Source: Bartonella tamiae Th239
Lineage (GTDB): Bacteria > Pseudomonadota > Alphaproteobacteria > Rhizobiales > Rhizobiaceae
Length of the DNA: 64,000 bases
Reading direction: 5' to 3'
NCBI RefSeq assembly: GCF_000278275.1
Contig: NZ_JH725147.1
Location: forward strand, 62,001-126,000
Below are positions 19,082 through 28,539 of this stretch, in pieces. Positions within the stretch are counted from its first letter, which is position 1; every line of letters starts with the position of its first letter. The position numbers and the translations under genes were made by a program. Below the pieces are notes generated by a model. It was not told the DNA's origin. It did not search any database and saw only the letters and a list, made by a program, of their open reading frames with translations.

Positions 19082-20455
19082 TCAATCAAGATTAGCGATA
19101 AATTGGTCATGATCTCTCAAGCATCTTAGATCAAGTAATAAAGCATCATCATGAAAACGGCCAATAACTGGAATGGGTAAATTACGTAACCGCTTTGCCA
19201 AAATATTTAAAGAACTTCCAGAGTGAGCCGCTCGAATAGATAAACCAAAGCTTTCTAACGTTTGTGTAGGCAAAGCACCTGAACCAATCTGACTTAAACA
19301 TGGCACAACATCAATCTGATAGTCAGGGGTAAAATAAGCACTTACGGCGCGGCATAGCTTATGTGCTTGAGAGGCAATCTCATTTTTTGAACGCGATAAA
19401 AAACGCAATGTTGGAATTGTTTTATGACGCGTATCATGATTGCGATAAAGACGCAAAACCGCTTCTAAAGCCGCCAGCCTTATCTTATCAACGCGTAAAC
19501 TTCTTTTTAAAGGATTACGATTAATAGCCGCAATCATATCTGCATTACCAATAATAAACCCAATTTGAGGTCCACCTAAAAGCTTGTCGCCAGAAAATGT
19601 CACAATATCAGCACCCGATTTGATTGTTTCTTGCACAGTTGGTTCTCTTTTTAAACCATAGTGATGAAGATCAACCAATGTACCCGATCCAAGATCTTCA
19701 ATCATCGGAACACAATGCTTTTTCGCAAGAGATGATAATTGAGCTGTTGATACACTTTGTGTAAATCCTTCAATGCTATAATTTGATGTATGCACCTTTA
19801 ATAAAAGAGCCGTTTCTTCATCAATTGCCTGCTCATAATCATGACAATGCGTTCGGTTTGTCGTACCTACTTCTGTTAAATGACATCCTGCACTTTCCAT
19901 AATATCAGGCATGCGAAAAGACCCGCCAATTTCAATCAATTCACCACGTGATATAATGGCGTTGCTTTTTTTTTGGCTTAATGTGTTCAAGACTAAAAAA
20001 AGTGCTGCCGCATTATTGTTAACCAAAGTGGCGTCTTCGGCACCTGTTAATTCACAAATCAACGATCTTAAATGATCGTCACGTTCTCCTCTTTTGCCTG
20101 TTTCTAAATCAAATTCTAACGATACAGTCTCACGCATAGCGCATATTGCCGCCTCAATTGCTGCCTCAGGCAATTGCGCACGCCCAAGATTTGTATGTAA
20201 AATTGTTCCTGTTAAATTAAAAACAGCTCGTAATGAAGATAAAGAGTCTGCCTCCAAACGCTCAAAAGCCATTGCTGCTAATTGTTCTATAGTATGGGCA
20301 TTTCGCCCATTTTTTAAAAAGAGCCTTTCATCAGCAAGTGTTGCACGAATAGCATCCAACGTTGCGCATCGTCCAAATTTTTTTTGAGCATCCCGTGCAA
20401 CCGCTTCTTGCATAATTGCATCAACAGAGGGAAGAGATGAAAAATCAATGACCAT
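19082..20455 (-). CDS. selA: L-seryl-tRNA(Sec) selenium transferase
   Basis: The 457-residue PLP enzyme has the N-terminal SelA domain (RAVFNLTGTILHTNLGRAQLPEAA), the PLP lysine at K291 in VTFSGDKLLGGPQIG, and the family segment ISRGELIEIGGSFRMPDIM. It converts Ser-tRNA(Sec) to Sec-tRNA(Sec) with selenophosphate from SelD. Its ATG follows the fdhE stop codon without a gap (TAA ATG), pointing to translational coupling. Length is normal for the family. Confidence 0.96.
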   Translation of the reverse strand: MVIDFSSLPSVDAIMQEAVARDAQKKFGRCATLDAIRATLADERLFLKNGRNAHTIEQLAAMAFERLEADSLSSLRAVFNLTGTILHTNLGRAQLPEAAIEAAICAMRETVSLEFDLETGKRGERDDHLRSLICELTGAEDATLVNNNAAALFLVLNTLSQKKSNAIISRGELIEIGGSFRMPDIMESAGCHLTEVGTTNRTHCHDYEQAIDEETALLLKVHTSNYSIEGFTQSVSTAQLSSLAKKHCVPMIEDLGSGTLVDLHHYGLKREPTVQETIKSGADIVTFSGDKLLGGPQIGFIIGNADMIAAINRNPLKRSLRVDKIRLAALEAVLRLYRNHDTRHKTIPTLRFLSRSKNEIASQAHKLCRAVSAYFTPDYQIDVVPCLSQIGSGALPTQTLESFGLSIRAAHSGSSLNILAKRLRNLPIPVIGRFHDDALLLDLRCLRDHDQFIANLD

Positions 20456-21370
20456 TTAATAACCGATCAAAAATGGATTAAATGCGCCACGTTTAAATGA
20501 ATTATTGTTCTTCATCAGCATATCAAGAGCAATAGAACCAATATCATCAGCAAAAACATCAAATGATGAATCTTTTTGATGATTCATTTGTTTACAATAA
20601 TCGCCACATTCATCACATGTTTCTGCCAAAATACTACCGGGGCCTCCTTCAATTTCTTTATAACCAATACCCTTTGTTTGCACACAAAACGTACATTTGA
20701 TACGCACATAATGCCAAAGCGTTCCACAATATAGACAGGAACAAAATCGAGCGCCTTCAGCTGACGGCCATCCCACAATCATGCTGGCTGAATGTGTGCC
20801 ACCACATGCAGGACAAAGATTGTGTTCAAAAGCCTGTAACTTTTTTGTATCCAGCTTTTGCGTCGCCAGAGTTAAAATAATTTGTAAGGCACCTGTAACA
20901 AAAATATGTTGTGCTATTGTGTCATCTGGTATCTTTTGCTCAATTATATGAGAAGCCCAAAGCGACCAATTATTTTCATTTGTAAGCGTATTTTCTAAAG
21001 CCATTCGACTGCCCGTTTGTAACGGCGCTTTATTAAGTCTCTCTAAAAATGAACGCATAACTTCTTTAAAAAGTGGAAGATGAATCAAAGCTGACCGTTC
21101 AATCGGTGGCATTTTGAAAGAATGCGCACGTTCTGTATCAATGGTTGGAAAATTCGCATTCCGAAAATTATCTGCAACATCTTGTTGCGCTTTTGTAAAA
21201 AATTTTAAAAATTCAACATAATCTTTTATAGGACTTGTTTTAGCAAGTTTCTCAAAACGCAGATGTCTTTTTTCAAAAATCTTATGAATATCAGGCAATT
21301 GGGCAAATGGCGGATTGCGCATATGGCCAACATTGGTCATGTCGCCTTCAAATTTTTTATTACGCGGCAT
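20456..21370 (-). CDS. fdhE: formate dehydrogenase accessory protein FdhE
   Basis: The 304-residue protein matches FdhE, the rubredoxin-like maturation factor that interacts with the alpha subunits of respiratory formate dehydrogenases before Tat export. Its cysteine pairs are CPAC, CLYC, CTFC and CDEC/CGDYC, in the spacing of the family, with the conserved GWPSAEGARFCSC region. It forms the head of fdhE-selA-selB-selC, which mirrors the functional link between FDH maturation and Sec synthesis. A GGAG lies about 11 bases before the ATG. There is a 94-nt gap to exbD upstream and no clear terminator in it. Confidence 0.92.
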   Translation of the reverse strand: MPRNKKFEGDMTNVGHMRNPPFAQLPDIHKIFEKRHLRFEKLAKTSPIKDYVEFLKFFTKAQQDVADNFRNANFPTIDTERAHSFKMPPIERSALIHLPLFKEVMRSFLERLNKAPLQTGSRMALENTLTNENNWSLWASHIIEQKIPDDTIAQHIFVTGALQIILTLATQKLDTKKLQAFEHNLCPACGGTHSASMIVGWPSAEGARFCSCLYCGTLWHYVRIKCTFCVQTKGIGYKEIEGGPGSILAETCDECGDYCKQMNHQKDSSFDVFADDIGSIALDMLMKNNNSFKRGAFNPFLIGY

Positions 21371-21464
21371 GTTAAGGTATACTCCAATTAAAACGATTCA
21401 AATATATAACCGTAAAATGAAGCTTATCCAACTCAGTGTCTATAAAAAATATCGTCTTAAAAAA

Positions 21465-21896
21465 TTATTGCGCAGCAGCAGGTTGTTCTAAGCCAACCAA
21501 ACCTATCTTCAAATAACCTGAACTTTTCAAATTATTCAATAATCTCATCAAACCACCATATTCAACGCCTTGATCGCCACGAATAAAAATTTTCGTCTCA
21601 CGATTATTTTCAGTTAAGCGATCCAAAGTTGTTTTTAAACTATCCATAGAAACATTTTCTTCACCAACATAAAGTGATTGGTCTTTTTGCAATGTTACAT
21701 AAACAGGCTTATCAGGTCGCGGCTGAGAAGATGCAGCAGCAGTCGGTAATTGTATTGGTATATCACTTGTCGCAAGTGGTGCTGCCACCATAAATATAAT
21801 AAGCAAAACAAGGATAACATCAATAAAAGGTGTTACATTAATGTCATGATTTACATCAAGTTCATCATTATCAAGATCAGCAAGTTTGGCAGCCAT
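21465..21896 (-). CDS. exbD: ExbD-type biopolymer transport protein
   Basis: The 143-residue protein has a short cytoplasmic N-terminus, one transmembrane helix preceded by DINVTPFIDVILVLLIIFMV (with the conserved Asp of the proton path) and a periplasmic domain. It is the ExbD/TolR fold. With ExbB it uses the proton gradient to energise TonB-dependent uptake, often of haem or iron. It begins 5 nt after exbB. No tonB gene or TonB receptor is seen here; a separate TolQR pair is present at 36-38 kb. Confidence 0.9.
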   Translation of the reverse strand: MAAKLADLDNDELDVNHDINVTPFIDVILVLLIIFMVAAPLATSDIPIQLPTAAASSQPRPDKPVYVTLQKDQSLYVGEENVSMDSLKTTLDRLTENNRETKIFIRGDQGVEYGGLMRLLNNLKSSGYLKIGLVGLEQPAAAQ

Positions 21897-21901
21897 TCAT
21901 T

Positions 21902-23059
21902 CTACTCCGCAGCGATAGACAGATTAGGATGTGAAGAATTTTTTTGACGCACTTTACGATAATCTAAATCACGACTTACCAACCGTTCAATACCCGCAGA
22001 AACATCAACCAATTGTTGACGATACCCCGTTATGGAACGGGCAAAAATATTATAGATGATAACCGCGGGAATTGCCGCAACAAGACCAATAGCTGTTGCA
22101 AGTAACGCTTCAGCAATACCAGGAGCTACAACTGCAAGATTGGTTGTGTGGGCTTGAGAAATCCCAATAAATGAATTCATAATACCCCAAACAGTCCCAA
22201 ACAAACCAACAAAAGGACTAATAGCACCAATTGTTGCAAGAGGACCTGTACCAAAAGACATACGCCGACCAGCGCCAGCAACAAGACGAGAAAGTACAGA
22301 GCCTAAACGTTCTTTCAAACCATCAACACCTGCCTCATCTAAAACTGCTAGCGACGCCTGAACTTCCTTTTCAGCGGCAAGAACAAGATCCGCACCGATA
22401 CTGCTTTGCTCTTTCATTGCTGTCGAAAGCTCGGACAAACTGCCAGAATAATTGACGGCATGAAGGGCTATACGCGCTTTTCTTTTCGCAGATGAAATTT
22501 CGACAGTTTTGACCAGCCATATTGTCCAAGTTGCAACAGATGCAAGGGCCAATCCTATCATCACAGACTTCACCACCCAATCGGCTGCTAAAAACATACC
22601 AATTGGTGAAAGATCATGAGAAACAGATGCGTTTATTTGTGGCGATGATGATGCTGATTCTCCCCCATTTGCTAATTGTAGTGCAGGAAGAGACTGTGCA
22701 GTGTTTGGTGCAGTCTGCTCTATATTTTGGGATGTTTGAATATTTGGAACGTCTCCACCAATAATAATTTGTTGTGATGACACTGAAGGTTGAAGACTAT
22801 TGGGTTGCGAAGATTCTACGTTATGTAAAGGTTGCGATATATCAGATGCAACCTCAACAGAATTTGAAAGAGGTGAAGCAGAAAATTGAGGAATATTTTG
22901 TTGGTTTTGTCCAGAATTTTGTATTGTTTCCATCAAAGGCGCACTCTGTTGCCCTATTTGTGAAGTGCTTTCTTGTGCTTGCGCCCCTTGATGATATGAT
23001 AACAGAGTGAAAAATGTTACGATCGCTCCAGTCAACATTCTTTTACAAAGAAGTACCAT
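21902..23059 (-). CDS. exbB: ExbB-type proton channel protein with long periplasmic N-terminus
   Basis: The 385-residue protein has an N-terminal signal-like helix (TGAIVTFFTLLSYHQGAQAQ). About 110 residues of Gln/Ser/Asn-rich low-complexity sequence follow, and then the three-helix MotA/TolQ/ExbB domain, with LATIGAISPFVGLFGTVWGIMNSF and IAEALLATAIGLVAAIPAVIIYN. Long N-terminal extensions occur in ExbB of several alphaproteobacteria; their role is not known. It precedes exbD by 5 nt. Confidence 0.9.
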   Translation of the reverse strand: MVLLCKRMLTGAIVTFFTLLSYHQGAQAQESTSQIGQQSAPLMETIQNSGQNQQNIPQFSASPLSNSVEVASDISQPLHNVESSQPNSLQPSVSSQQIIIGGDVPNIQTSQNIEQTAPNTAQSLPALQLANGGESASSSPQINASVSHDLSPIGMFLAADWVVKSVMIGLALASVATWTIWLVKTVEISSAKRKARIALHAVNYSGSLSELSTAMKEQSSIGADLVLAAEKEVQASLAVLDEAGVDGLKERLGSVLSRLVAGAGRRMSFGTGPLATIGAISPFVGLFGTVWGIMNSFIGISQAHTTNLAVVAPGIAEALLATAIGLVAAIPAVIIYNIFARSITGYRQQLVDVSAGIERLVSRDLDYRKVRQKNSSHPNLSIAAE

Positions 23060-23189
23060 TCTGCTCGCCTTTTAAACTTTCATTTTTTAGTCGAGATATA
23101 TTAAGCAAGATTAATATGATAAATCAAGTCATGTTTTAAAATTTATAAATTTTTTAAAAATAGCGTCAAAAGAACAAAAAAAATTATCA

Positions 23190-24496
23190 TCAATCCGCAT
23201 ATTCATCGGTAATCAGAATGGCGCGAAAATCATTAACATTTGTTCCCGTAGGTCCTGTTACAAATAAATCATCAGAAGCATAAAAAGCTACCCATGCGTT
23301 ATGATCTTTTAATAATTGCTCACCGTGATACCCTTTTTTTTGCATATGATAGACACTATACCCATCACAAAATGCCCCAGCATTATCTTCTGAACCATCT
23401 GTATCAGCAGCAAGTGCGAATATCTGTTTTTCCCCTTTTATGGCTAAAGCAAATGCTAATAAAAATTTACTATTACGACCCCCTTTGCTTTTTGAAATAG
23501 CTATATCCTTGCTATGATGAAACAGTGTGACCGAAGTTTCACCACCTGATAAAAGAACAATTGGTTTTTGAAACGGTTGATTGTTATTGGCTATATTTTT
23601 CGCCAAAGCTGCATGCATAGAACCAATGTCTTTTGCTTCACCTTCAATACTGTCTGATAAGATTACGGCTTCAACACCTTTTTTACGTGCATATGCGGCA
23701 GCAGCATCAAGTGATTTTGCAGCTGATGCTACAATATAAGATTCATGCGTTTTAAAAATCGGATCATCCGCTGTTAGGTTTTTACTATCGGATTTTTCCA
23801 AACGATTCATAATATGTTTTGGTAAGTCTATATTATAATATTCTATAAATTGACGAGCATCAGAACTTGTTGAACGATCGGCAATAGTGGGCCCAGAAGC
23901 AACCATTTCTTTAAAATCACCTGGAATATCTGATACTATAAAAGTTACCACTTTTGCAGGTGCGGCCAAAGCTGCCAAACGACCGCCTTTTATTTGCGAA
24001 AATTGTTTTCTAATCGTATTCATCACCCCAATAGGTGCCCCACTTTTTAACAAAGCATCATTGATTAAAATTTCATCTTCAAGCGTTAAGCCCACGCAAG
24101 GCGCTGGTAAAAGTGCAGAACCACCGCCACTAATAAGCGTAATAACAAGATCATTTTCGTGAAGATTTTCAACCAATTTCATGATTATTTGAGATGCTTT
24201 TAATCCATTTTCGTCAGGCACAGGGTGTGCAGCTTCCAAAACTTCGATATTGGTTGTTTGACACCCATAACCATAGCGCGTGACAACAGCGCCTTGCAAA
24301 GGAGGATAGCCCTTTTTTTGCCATGTTTGTTCTAAAAAAGCTGCCATTTGTGCTGCGCCTTTACCTGCACCCACAACAATTGTTTTGCCCAAAGGCGGTT
24401 TTGGGAGGTGTTTTTCCATCATATATTGTGGATTAGCAGCTTCAACAGCCTTATCAAAAAGATCTTTTAAAACAGTCGCTTATTACTATTGATCAC
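23190..24496 (-). pseudogene. glycerate 2-kinase (GckA/TtuD, MOFRL family), N-terminal frameshift
   Basis: From 24422 downward, 410 residues match the MOFRL glycerate kinase family: GKTIVVGAGKGAAQMAAFL, ISGGGSALLPAP, GGETSVTL and ADTDGSEDNAGAF. The family starts about 25 residues earlier. Upstream sequence supplies them, but in two frames. From the GTG at 24496, behind a strong GGAGGAA, one reads VINSNKRLF; after one extra base at the T4 run (24469-24472) it would continue LKDLFDKAVEAANPQYMMEK in the main frame. As printed, the product either starts at the internal ATG, missing its first helix, or is lost. Homopolymer sequencing error is a real alternative. Normal role: D-glycerate to 2-phosphoglycerate. 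Confidence 0.75.
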
Positions 24497-24687
24497 ACGA
24501 AAATTCCTCCACAAGCGCATCGCTTAATAAAGCATCTTAACCAACTTTATTGAAATATTTAAGAAAAAACTAAAAATTCAATCCTATCTGCCTATTTTAA
24601 TGTTATAAACATGAAATGGGTGTGTAACCCCATAGTGTTAAAAGGTGCATGAAGCGCCATAATTTTAATTGCAAGTAGGGAGTCACC

Positions 24688-25002
24688 ATGATGGCTAAAG
24701 AAAACGCAACACAAGCAGAAAAAGACCTTCAAGCTCAAGTGGAGCAATTGCGTAAAGAAATTTCGCAAATAACCTCAACCCTCGGTGAAGTCGGTTCAGA
24801 AAAACTTCATCAAGTAAAAGATAAAGCTGGTCGCCTTTACGCATCAGCTAAAGCAAATGGAGAAGAGGCTGTTTCTCAAGCCAAAGAAAAAATCCATGAT
24901 CTTGAAGGACAGGTTTCCGAGTGTGTTCGCAATAAACCAGTCACCAGTCTTGCAGTTGCTGCAGGGGTTGGTTTTCTTATAGCGTTGCTTGTACGGCGAT
25001 AA
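24688..25002 (+). CDS. DUF883 (ElaB/YqjD-like) membrane-anchored protein
   Basis: The 104-residue protein has an N-terminal coiled coil (AEKDLQAQVEQLRKEISQI), an Ala/Lys-rich amphipathic middle and a C-terminal hydrophobic helix (VTSLAVAAGVGFLIALLVRR) with the GxGxxxG-like DUF883 motif. ElaB/YqjD proteins of E. coli bind ribosomes through the N-terminus and the inner membrane through the C-terminus in stationary phase. The ATG follows GGGAGTCACC. The next gene starts right after its stop codon. Confidence 0.8.
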   Translation: MMAKENATQAEKDLQAQVEQLRKEISQITSTLGEVGSEKLHQVKDKAGRLYASAKANGEEAVSQAKEKIHDLEGQVSECVRNKPVTSLAVAAGVGFLIALLVRR

Positions 25003-25443
25003 GTGATGTTGCGGCTTATCGCGCCGCTCATTAGCGGTATTGCAAGTGGAAGTGTGAAATCGGCTGTAAAGCGCACGCGTGATCAAGTTATATGCTACGC
25101 TGTTGTTGGTTTTGCACTCATTGTCGCTTTGATTTTTTTATGTGTCACAGCTTTTATTGCTCTTACTTGGGTTGTAAAACCTATTTTTGCAGGTGCAATT
25201 TTATGTGGGTTTTGGGTTGGTGTGGCGTTGATCGCATTGCTTATTGGGCGCACAATTGCAGCAAAACGTAAGAAAATTTATGAAAAGCAACTTGATGAAG
25301 AACGTGGCAGTCTCATTGTGGCATCAGTTGCATCAGCAATTCCTGCGCTTTTTGGTAATAAAAAAGTTCTAAAAATTGCCATTCCTTTAATATCAATCGC
25401 CGCATTGAGTTTATGGAATAAGAGCAAACATAAAAAGAAATAA
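25003..25443 (+). CDS. small holin-superfamily-like membrane protein
   Basis: The 146-residue protein has two to three hydrophobic helices (VVGFALIVALIFLCVTAFIALTW and AGAILCGFWVGVALIALLIG), a basic cytoplasmic loop (AAKRKKIYEKQLDEERG) and a C-terminal hydrophobic region with a Lys-rich tail. This resembles the phage-holin-family / DUF1469 proteins that often accompany DUF883 genes. Function is unknown; nothing phage-like surrounds it. The start codon abuts the DUF883 stop and a terminator follows, so the two form a small operon. Confidence 0.6.
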   Translation: MMLRLIAPLISGIASGSVKSAVKRTRDQVICYAVVGFALIVALIFLCVTAFIALTWVVKPIFAGAILCGFWVGVALIALLIGRTIAAKRKKIYEKQLDEERGSLIVASVASAIPALFGNKKVLKIAIPLISIAALSLWNKSKHKKK

Positions 25444-25458
25444 ACGACATAGAATTTA

Positions 25459-25490
25459 AAAGCCGGCTTGTGAACATGCCGGCTTTTTTT
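25459..25490 (+). terminator. rho-independent terminator after the DUF883 operon
   Basis: AAAGCCGGC pairs with GCCGGCTTT around TTGTGAACAT and is followed by a T run. It ends the rightward operon and may also serve the leftward Omp25-like gene. Confidence 0.85.
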
Positions 25491-25507
25491 ATTTTTCAGT
25501 CCTGTTT

Positions 25508-26233
25508 TTAAAAAGCATAACGAAAACCTATTTTGACATCATGTGATGTCAAATGGTTCAATGTGATTGTATCAAAATCACCAAATTCACCTGTCTTTGC
25601 TTGACCAAGGTCATTATAACTATAACCGACATCTAAAATAAGTTTTTCATTTAAAGCAATCCCAACACCTGCATGCAAAGCCCATGCAAAATCCCATTTT
25701 GTATGGGATTGAGATGTCTTCAATGAGTCATGTGTTTTGACAGAAAAACCTGACACATGATGGCTCACCGCACCCAGTCCGGCACCGAGATAAGGTGTCA
25801 TTTTGCTTATAGTTAAAAGATCAACATAAACATTTGTCATTAAAACTAAAGAAGAAACATCACCACTATAACGACGTACGTCAATCCCATTCACATCACG
25901 ACCACGGAGCTTATTTTTTCTGCGATAGTCGATTGTTGCATCAAGACGCAAAAGATCGTTTAACGCATAACCAAGACCTATCCCTCCAAGAAATGTGTCT
26001 TTGATGTCGCCTCGATTTTTCCAAAAATAAGGAGAAAAATCATCTTTTTGACGCAAATGACTTAAACGAGATATGCTAGAAAATGCACCGCCAATATAAG
26101 CTTTGGTATAAAACTTGCCACTTTGTTCAGTAAATTTTAGTTCTGGCACATTATTTAAATCAATATCAGATGCATAAGTATAACAGCTCATACTCGTTAA
26201 AAAAAATGCCAAAAGCCCTCGTTTTATTGTCAT
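25508..26233 (-). CDS. Omp25-type outer-membrane beta-barrel protein
   Basis: The 241-residue protein begins MTIKRGLLAFFLTSMSCYTYA, a signal peptide, and continues as an eight-strand-like barrel with alternating residues. Motifs typical of the Omp25/31 family are AYIGGAFSSIS, GGIGLGYALNDLLRLDATIDYRRKN, MTPYLGAGLGAVSHH and the C-terminal HDVKIGFRYAF ending in Phe. It is an outer-membrane protein; Bartonella/Brucella relatives are surface antigens. The ATG at 26233 follows GAGG by seven bases. Single gene. Confidence 0.8.
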   Translation of the reverse strand: MTIKRGLLAFFLTSMSCYTYASDIDLNNVPELKFTEQSGKFYTKAYIGGAFSSISRLSHLRQKDDFSPYFWKNRGDIKDTFLGGIGLGYALNDLLRLDATIDYRRKNKLRGRDVNGIDVRRYSGDVSSLVLMTNVYVDLLTISKMTPYLGAGLGAVSHHVSGFSVKTHDSLKTSQSHTKWDFAWALHAGVGIALNEKLILDVGYSYNDLGQAKTGEFGDFDTITLNHLTSHDVKIGFRYAF

Positions 26234-26939
26234 GGTAAGCCTCATGCTAAAGCTGCACAAACACAGAATGTCTTTAGCTTCTTTTAGGCAGTAAAAGTTA
26301 ACGTGCTCTTAACCATATTTTTTAACACACTATTTTCTATAAATTTTTTAATTGCTCTCTAAGTTTTTTAAAATGCAATCCACAAAGAGGAATATCATTC
26401 ATTTAAACTTTTATGATATGAACTTTATTACAGTGTAAACTTAGGCTTTGTATCTATTCACCTTATAGAGTTATCAAACAATTAATTGATGTGATATCTT
26501 CATTGCTCATTGTAAAATAAGTTATTCATATACTGAAAGGTAGAGTGCTTCTTTAAAAAAAATCTTTAGCAGACTGAATAATATATAAGGTGTAGCTCAC
26601 ATTTTTTGATAAGCGAACTTATTAAACGAAGCTATAATATTTGAAAGGAATGTACCCTATAGGATATATCAGAAAATGACAAAATTTGCGTCACAAGCAC
26701 TCAATCATTTTTATATAAACTGAAAATAAAATATACGGAATTCACCCACTTAAATTTATAATTTAAAAAATGTGAAGATTAATTTAAAATATTTCCGCCC
26801 TAAAAATTAAACAACAACACGTCTCATAGATGGGTAAATAAGTCTATAAGGAATTGATAAATAAGCTTAATAGAGAATAATGCTTTCAAAAAACAAAGCA
26901 CCATTTTAAATTTAAGCATGACATCATAAGTTTAAAAAA
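26234..26939. other. 706-base non-coding stretch between the Omp25-like gene and glmM
   Basis: It is extremely AT-rich. I find no credible open frame, tRNA, repeat or strong terminator. The right part should contain the transcript end of glmM, and the left part the promoter of the barrel gene. Confidence 0.4.
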
Positions 26940-28292
26940 TTAAAGTGAATCGCGCACAGACATAATCGTGTCGGCAATGTCATCCACGAGATTTTCGATC
27001 AACTTATCATCATCACCTTCAGCCATCACCCTTATCAAGGGTTCAGTGCCTGAAGGACGAATGACAAGACGTCCATTTTTTAGTAAGCGTTTTTCTGCAT
27101 TTTTGATGGCACTTTTAACAGTATCATCATTCAACGCTGTGCCATTATGAACACGAATGTTTTTTAATATTTGAGGAACAGGATCAAAACGATGACAAAG
27201 TTCACTTAAAGGCAATTGTGTTTCCTTTGAACACCCTAAAATTTGTAAAGCAGAAACCAAACCATCACCCGTTGTACCATAATCAGATAATACAATATGG
27301 CCAGACTGTTCCCCACCAATATTAAAACCATGCTGGCGCATATGTTCAACCACATACCGATCACCAACTTTTGTACGCGCCATGGTGAGACCTTTTGTTG
27401 TTAAAAACCGTTCAAGACCAAGATTAGACATCACGGTAGAAACAATACCACCACCACGCAAAAGTCCGTTATTTTGCCATTGTTCGGCAATCACGGCCAT
27501 AAGTTGATCTCCGTCAATGACACGTCCTTTTTCATCAACCATCAAAACACGATCACCATCACCATCAAGTGCAATACCTGCATCAGCACGCACTTCATTG
27601 ACTTTGCGCGTAAGAGAGATAGGATCTGTTGATCCGCAATCTTCATTAATATTTTTGCCGTTTGGTGTATCATGAATTGTTATGACTTCTGCACCCAATT
27701 CCCATAATGCTAAAGGTGCAACTTTATAAGCAGCACCATTGGCACAATCAACCACGATACGCATCCCATCAAGACGGACATCACGCGGCAGTGTTCTTTT
27801 AGCAAATTCGATATAGCGATAAATATCACCCTCAACACGTTTTGCGCGCCCTATTTCGGCTTGAGTTGCGAGTTCATCTGTCATATCGGATTCAATAAGT
27901 TTTTCGATCTTCATTTCCATATCATCGGAAAGTTTGAATCCATCAGGACCAAAAAGTTTAAGACCATTGTCATAGAATGCATTATGAGAGGCAGAAATCA
28001 TCACACCAATATCAGCACGCATTGATCGGCACAACATAGCAACCGCAGGCGTTGGGATTGGACCCAATAAAAACACTTCCATGCCCGCAGCAGTAAAACC
28101 TGCCACCATGGCATTTTCAAGCATATATCCTGAAAGGCGTGTATCTTTTCCAATTACAACGCGACCACGTCGACCTTGATTACGAAACAAAATGCCAACC
28201 GCCATACCCACTTTCATCGCAACGTCAACAGTCATTGGAAAATGATTGGCTTTGCCGCGAATTCCATCCGTACCAAAATATTTACGTGACAT
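26940..28292 (-). CDS. glmM: phosphoglucosamine mutase
   Basis: The 450-residue protein has the phosphohexomutase landmarks: [10 protein letters not shown] at the N-terminus, the phospho-serine S102 in [13 protein letters not shown], the metal loop DGDGDR (243-248), the sugar-binding GGEQSGH and the phosphate-binding [12 protein letters not shown]. It makes glucosamine-1-phosphate for UDP-GlcNAc, a precursor of peptidoglycan and LPS. Placed after ftsH in the same direction, an order conserved in the Rhizobiales; here a terminator separates them. Confidence 0.97.
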   Translation of the reverse strand: MSRKYFGTDGIRGKANHFPMTVDVAMKVGMAVGILFRNQGRRGRVVIGKDTRLSGYMLENAMVAGFTAAGMEVFLLGPIPTPAVAMLCRSMRADIGVMISASHNAFYDNGLKLFGPDGFKLSDDMEMKIEKLIESDMTDELATQAEIGRAKRVEGDIYRYIEFAKRTLPRDVRLDGMRIVVDCANGAAYKVAPLALWELGAEVITIHDTPNGKNINEDCGSTDPISLTRKVNEVRADAGIALDGDGDRVLMVDEKGRVIDGDQLMAVIAEQWQNNGLLRGGGIVSTVMSNLGLERFLTTKGLTMARTKVGDRYVVEHMRQHGFNIGGEQSGHIVLSDYGTTGDGLVSALQILGCSKETQLPLSELCHRFDPVPQILKNIRVHNGTALNDDTVKSAIKNAEKRLLKNGRLVIRPSGTEPLIRVMAEGDDDKLIENLVDDIADTIMSVRDSL

Positions 28293-28480
28293 TTTATCTG
28301 CCCTTCTGCACTCTTATATAGGGTATTTTATTGCTTAATATATGAAACGAATAAGATAAAACTTTTCATTTCGTCACTTTAACACATAATATTTATCATG
28401 AATCTTATCTTATAACCAAAATAGGCAAATAATAAGTCAGAATTTAATTAAAAAGGTTAATAATTGCATACTAAACAATT

Positions 28481-28507
28481 AAAAAAGGCAGCCTATGCTG
28501 CCTTTTT
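28481..28507 (-). terminator. rho-independent terminator after ftsH
   Basis: GGCAGC-CTAT-GCTGCC with flanking A6 and T5 runs lies 33 bases past the ftsH stop codon. It would work in either direction and separates ftsH from glmM. Confidence 0.88.
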
Positions 28508-28539
28508 CTTTAAAGCTATTCAAGATATAGAATTAAACA

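Noticed and set aside
25003-25443. Prophage holin
   Set aside because: No other phage genes nearby; the gene is paired with a DUF883 gene, a usual chromosomal arrangement.
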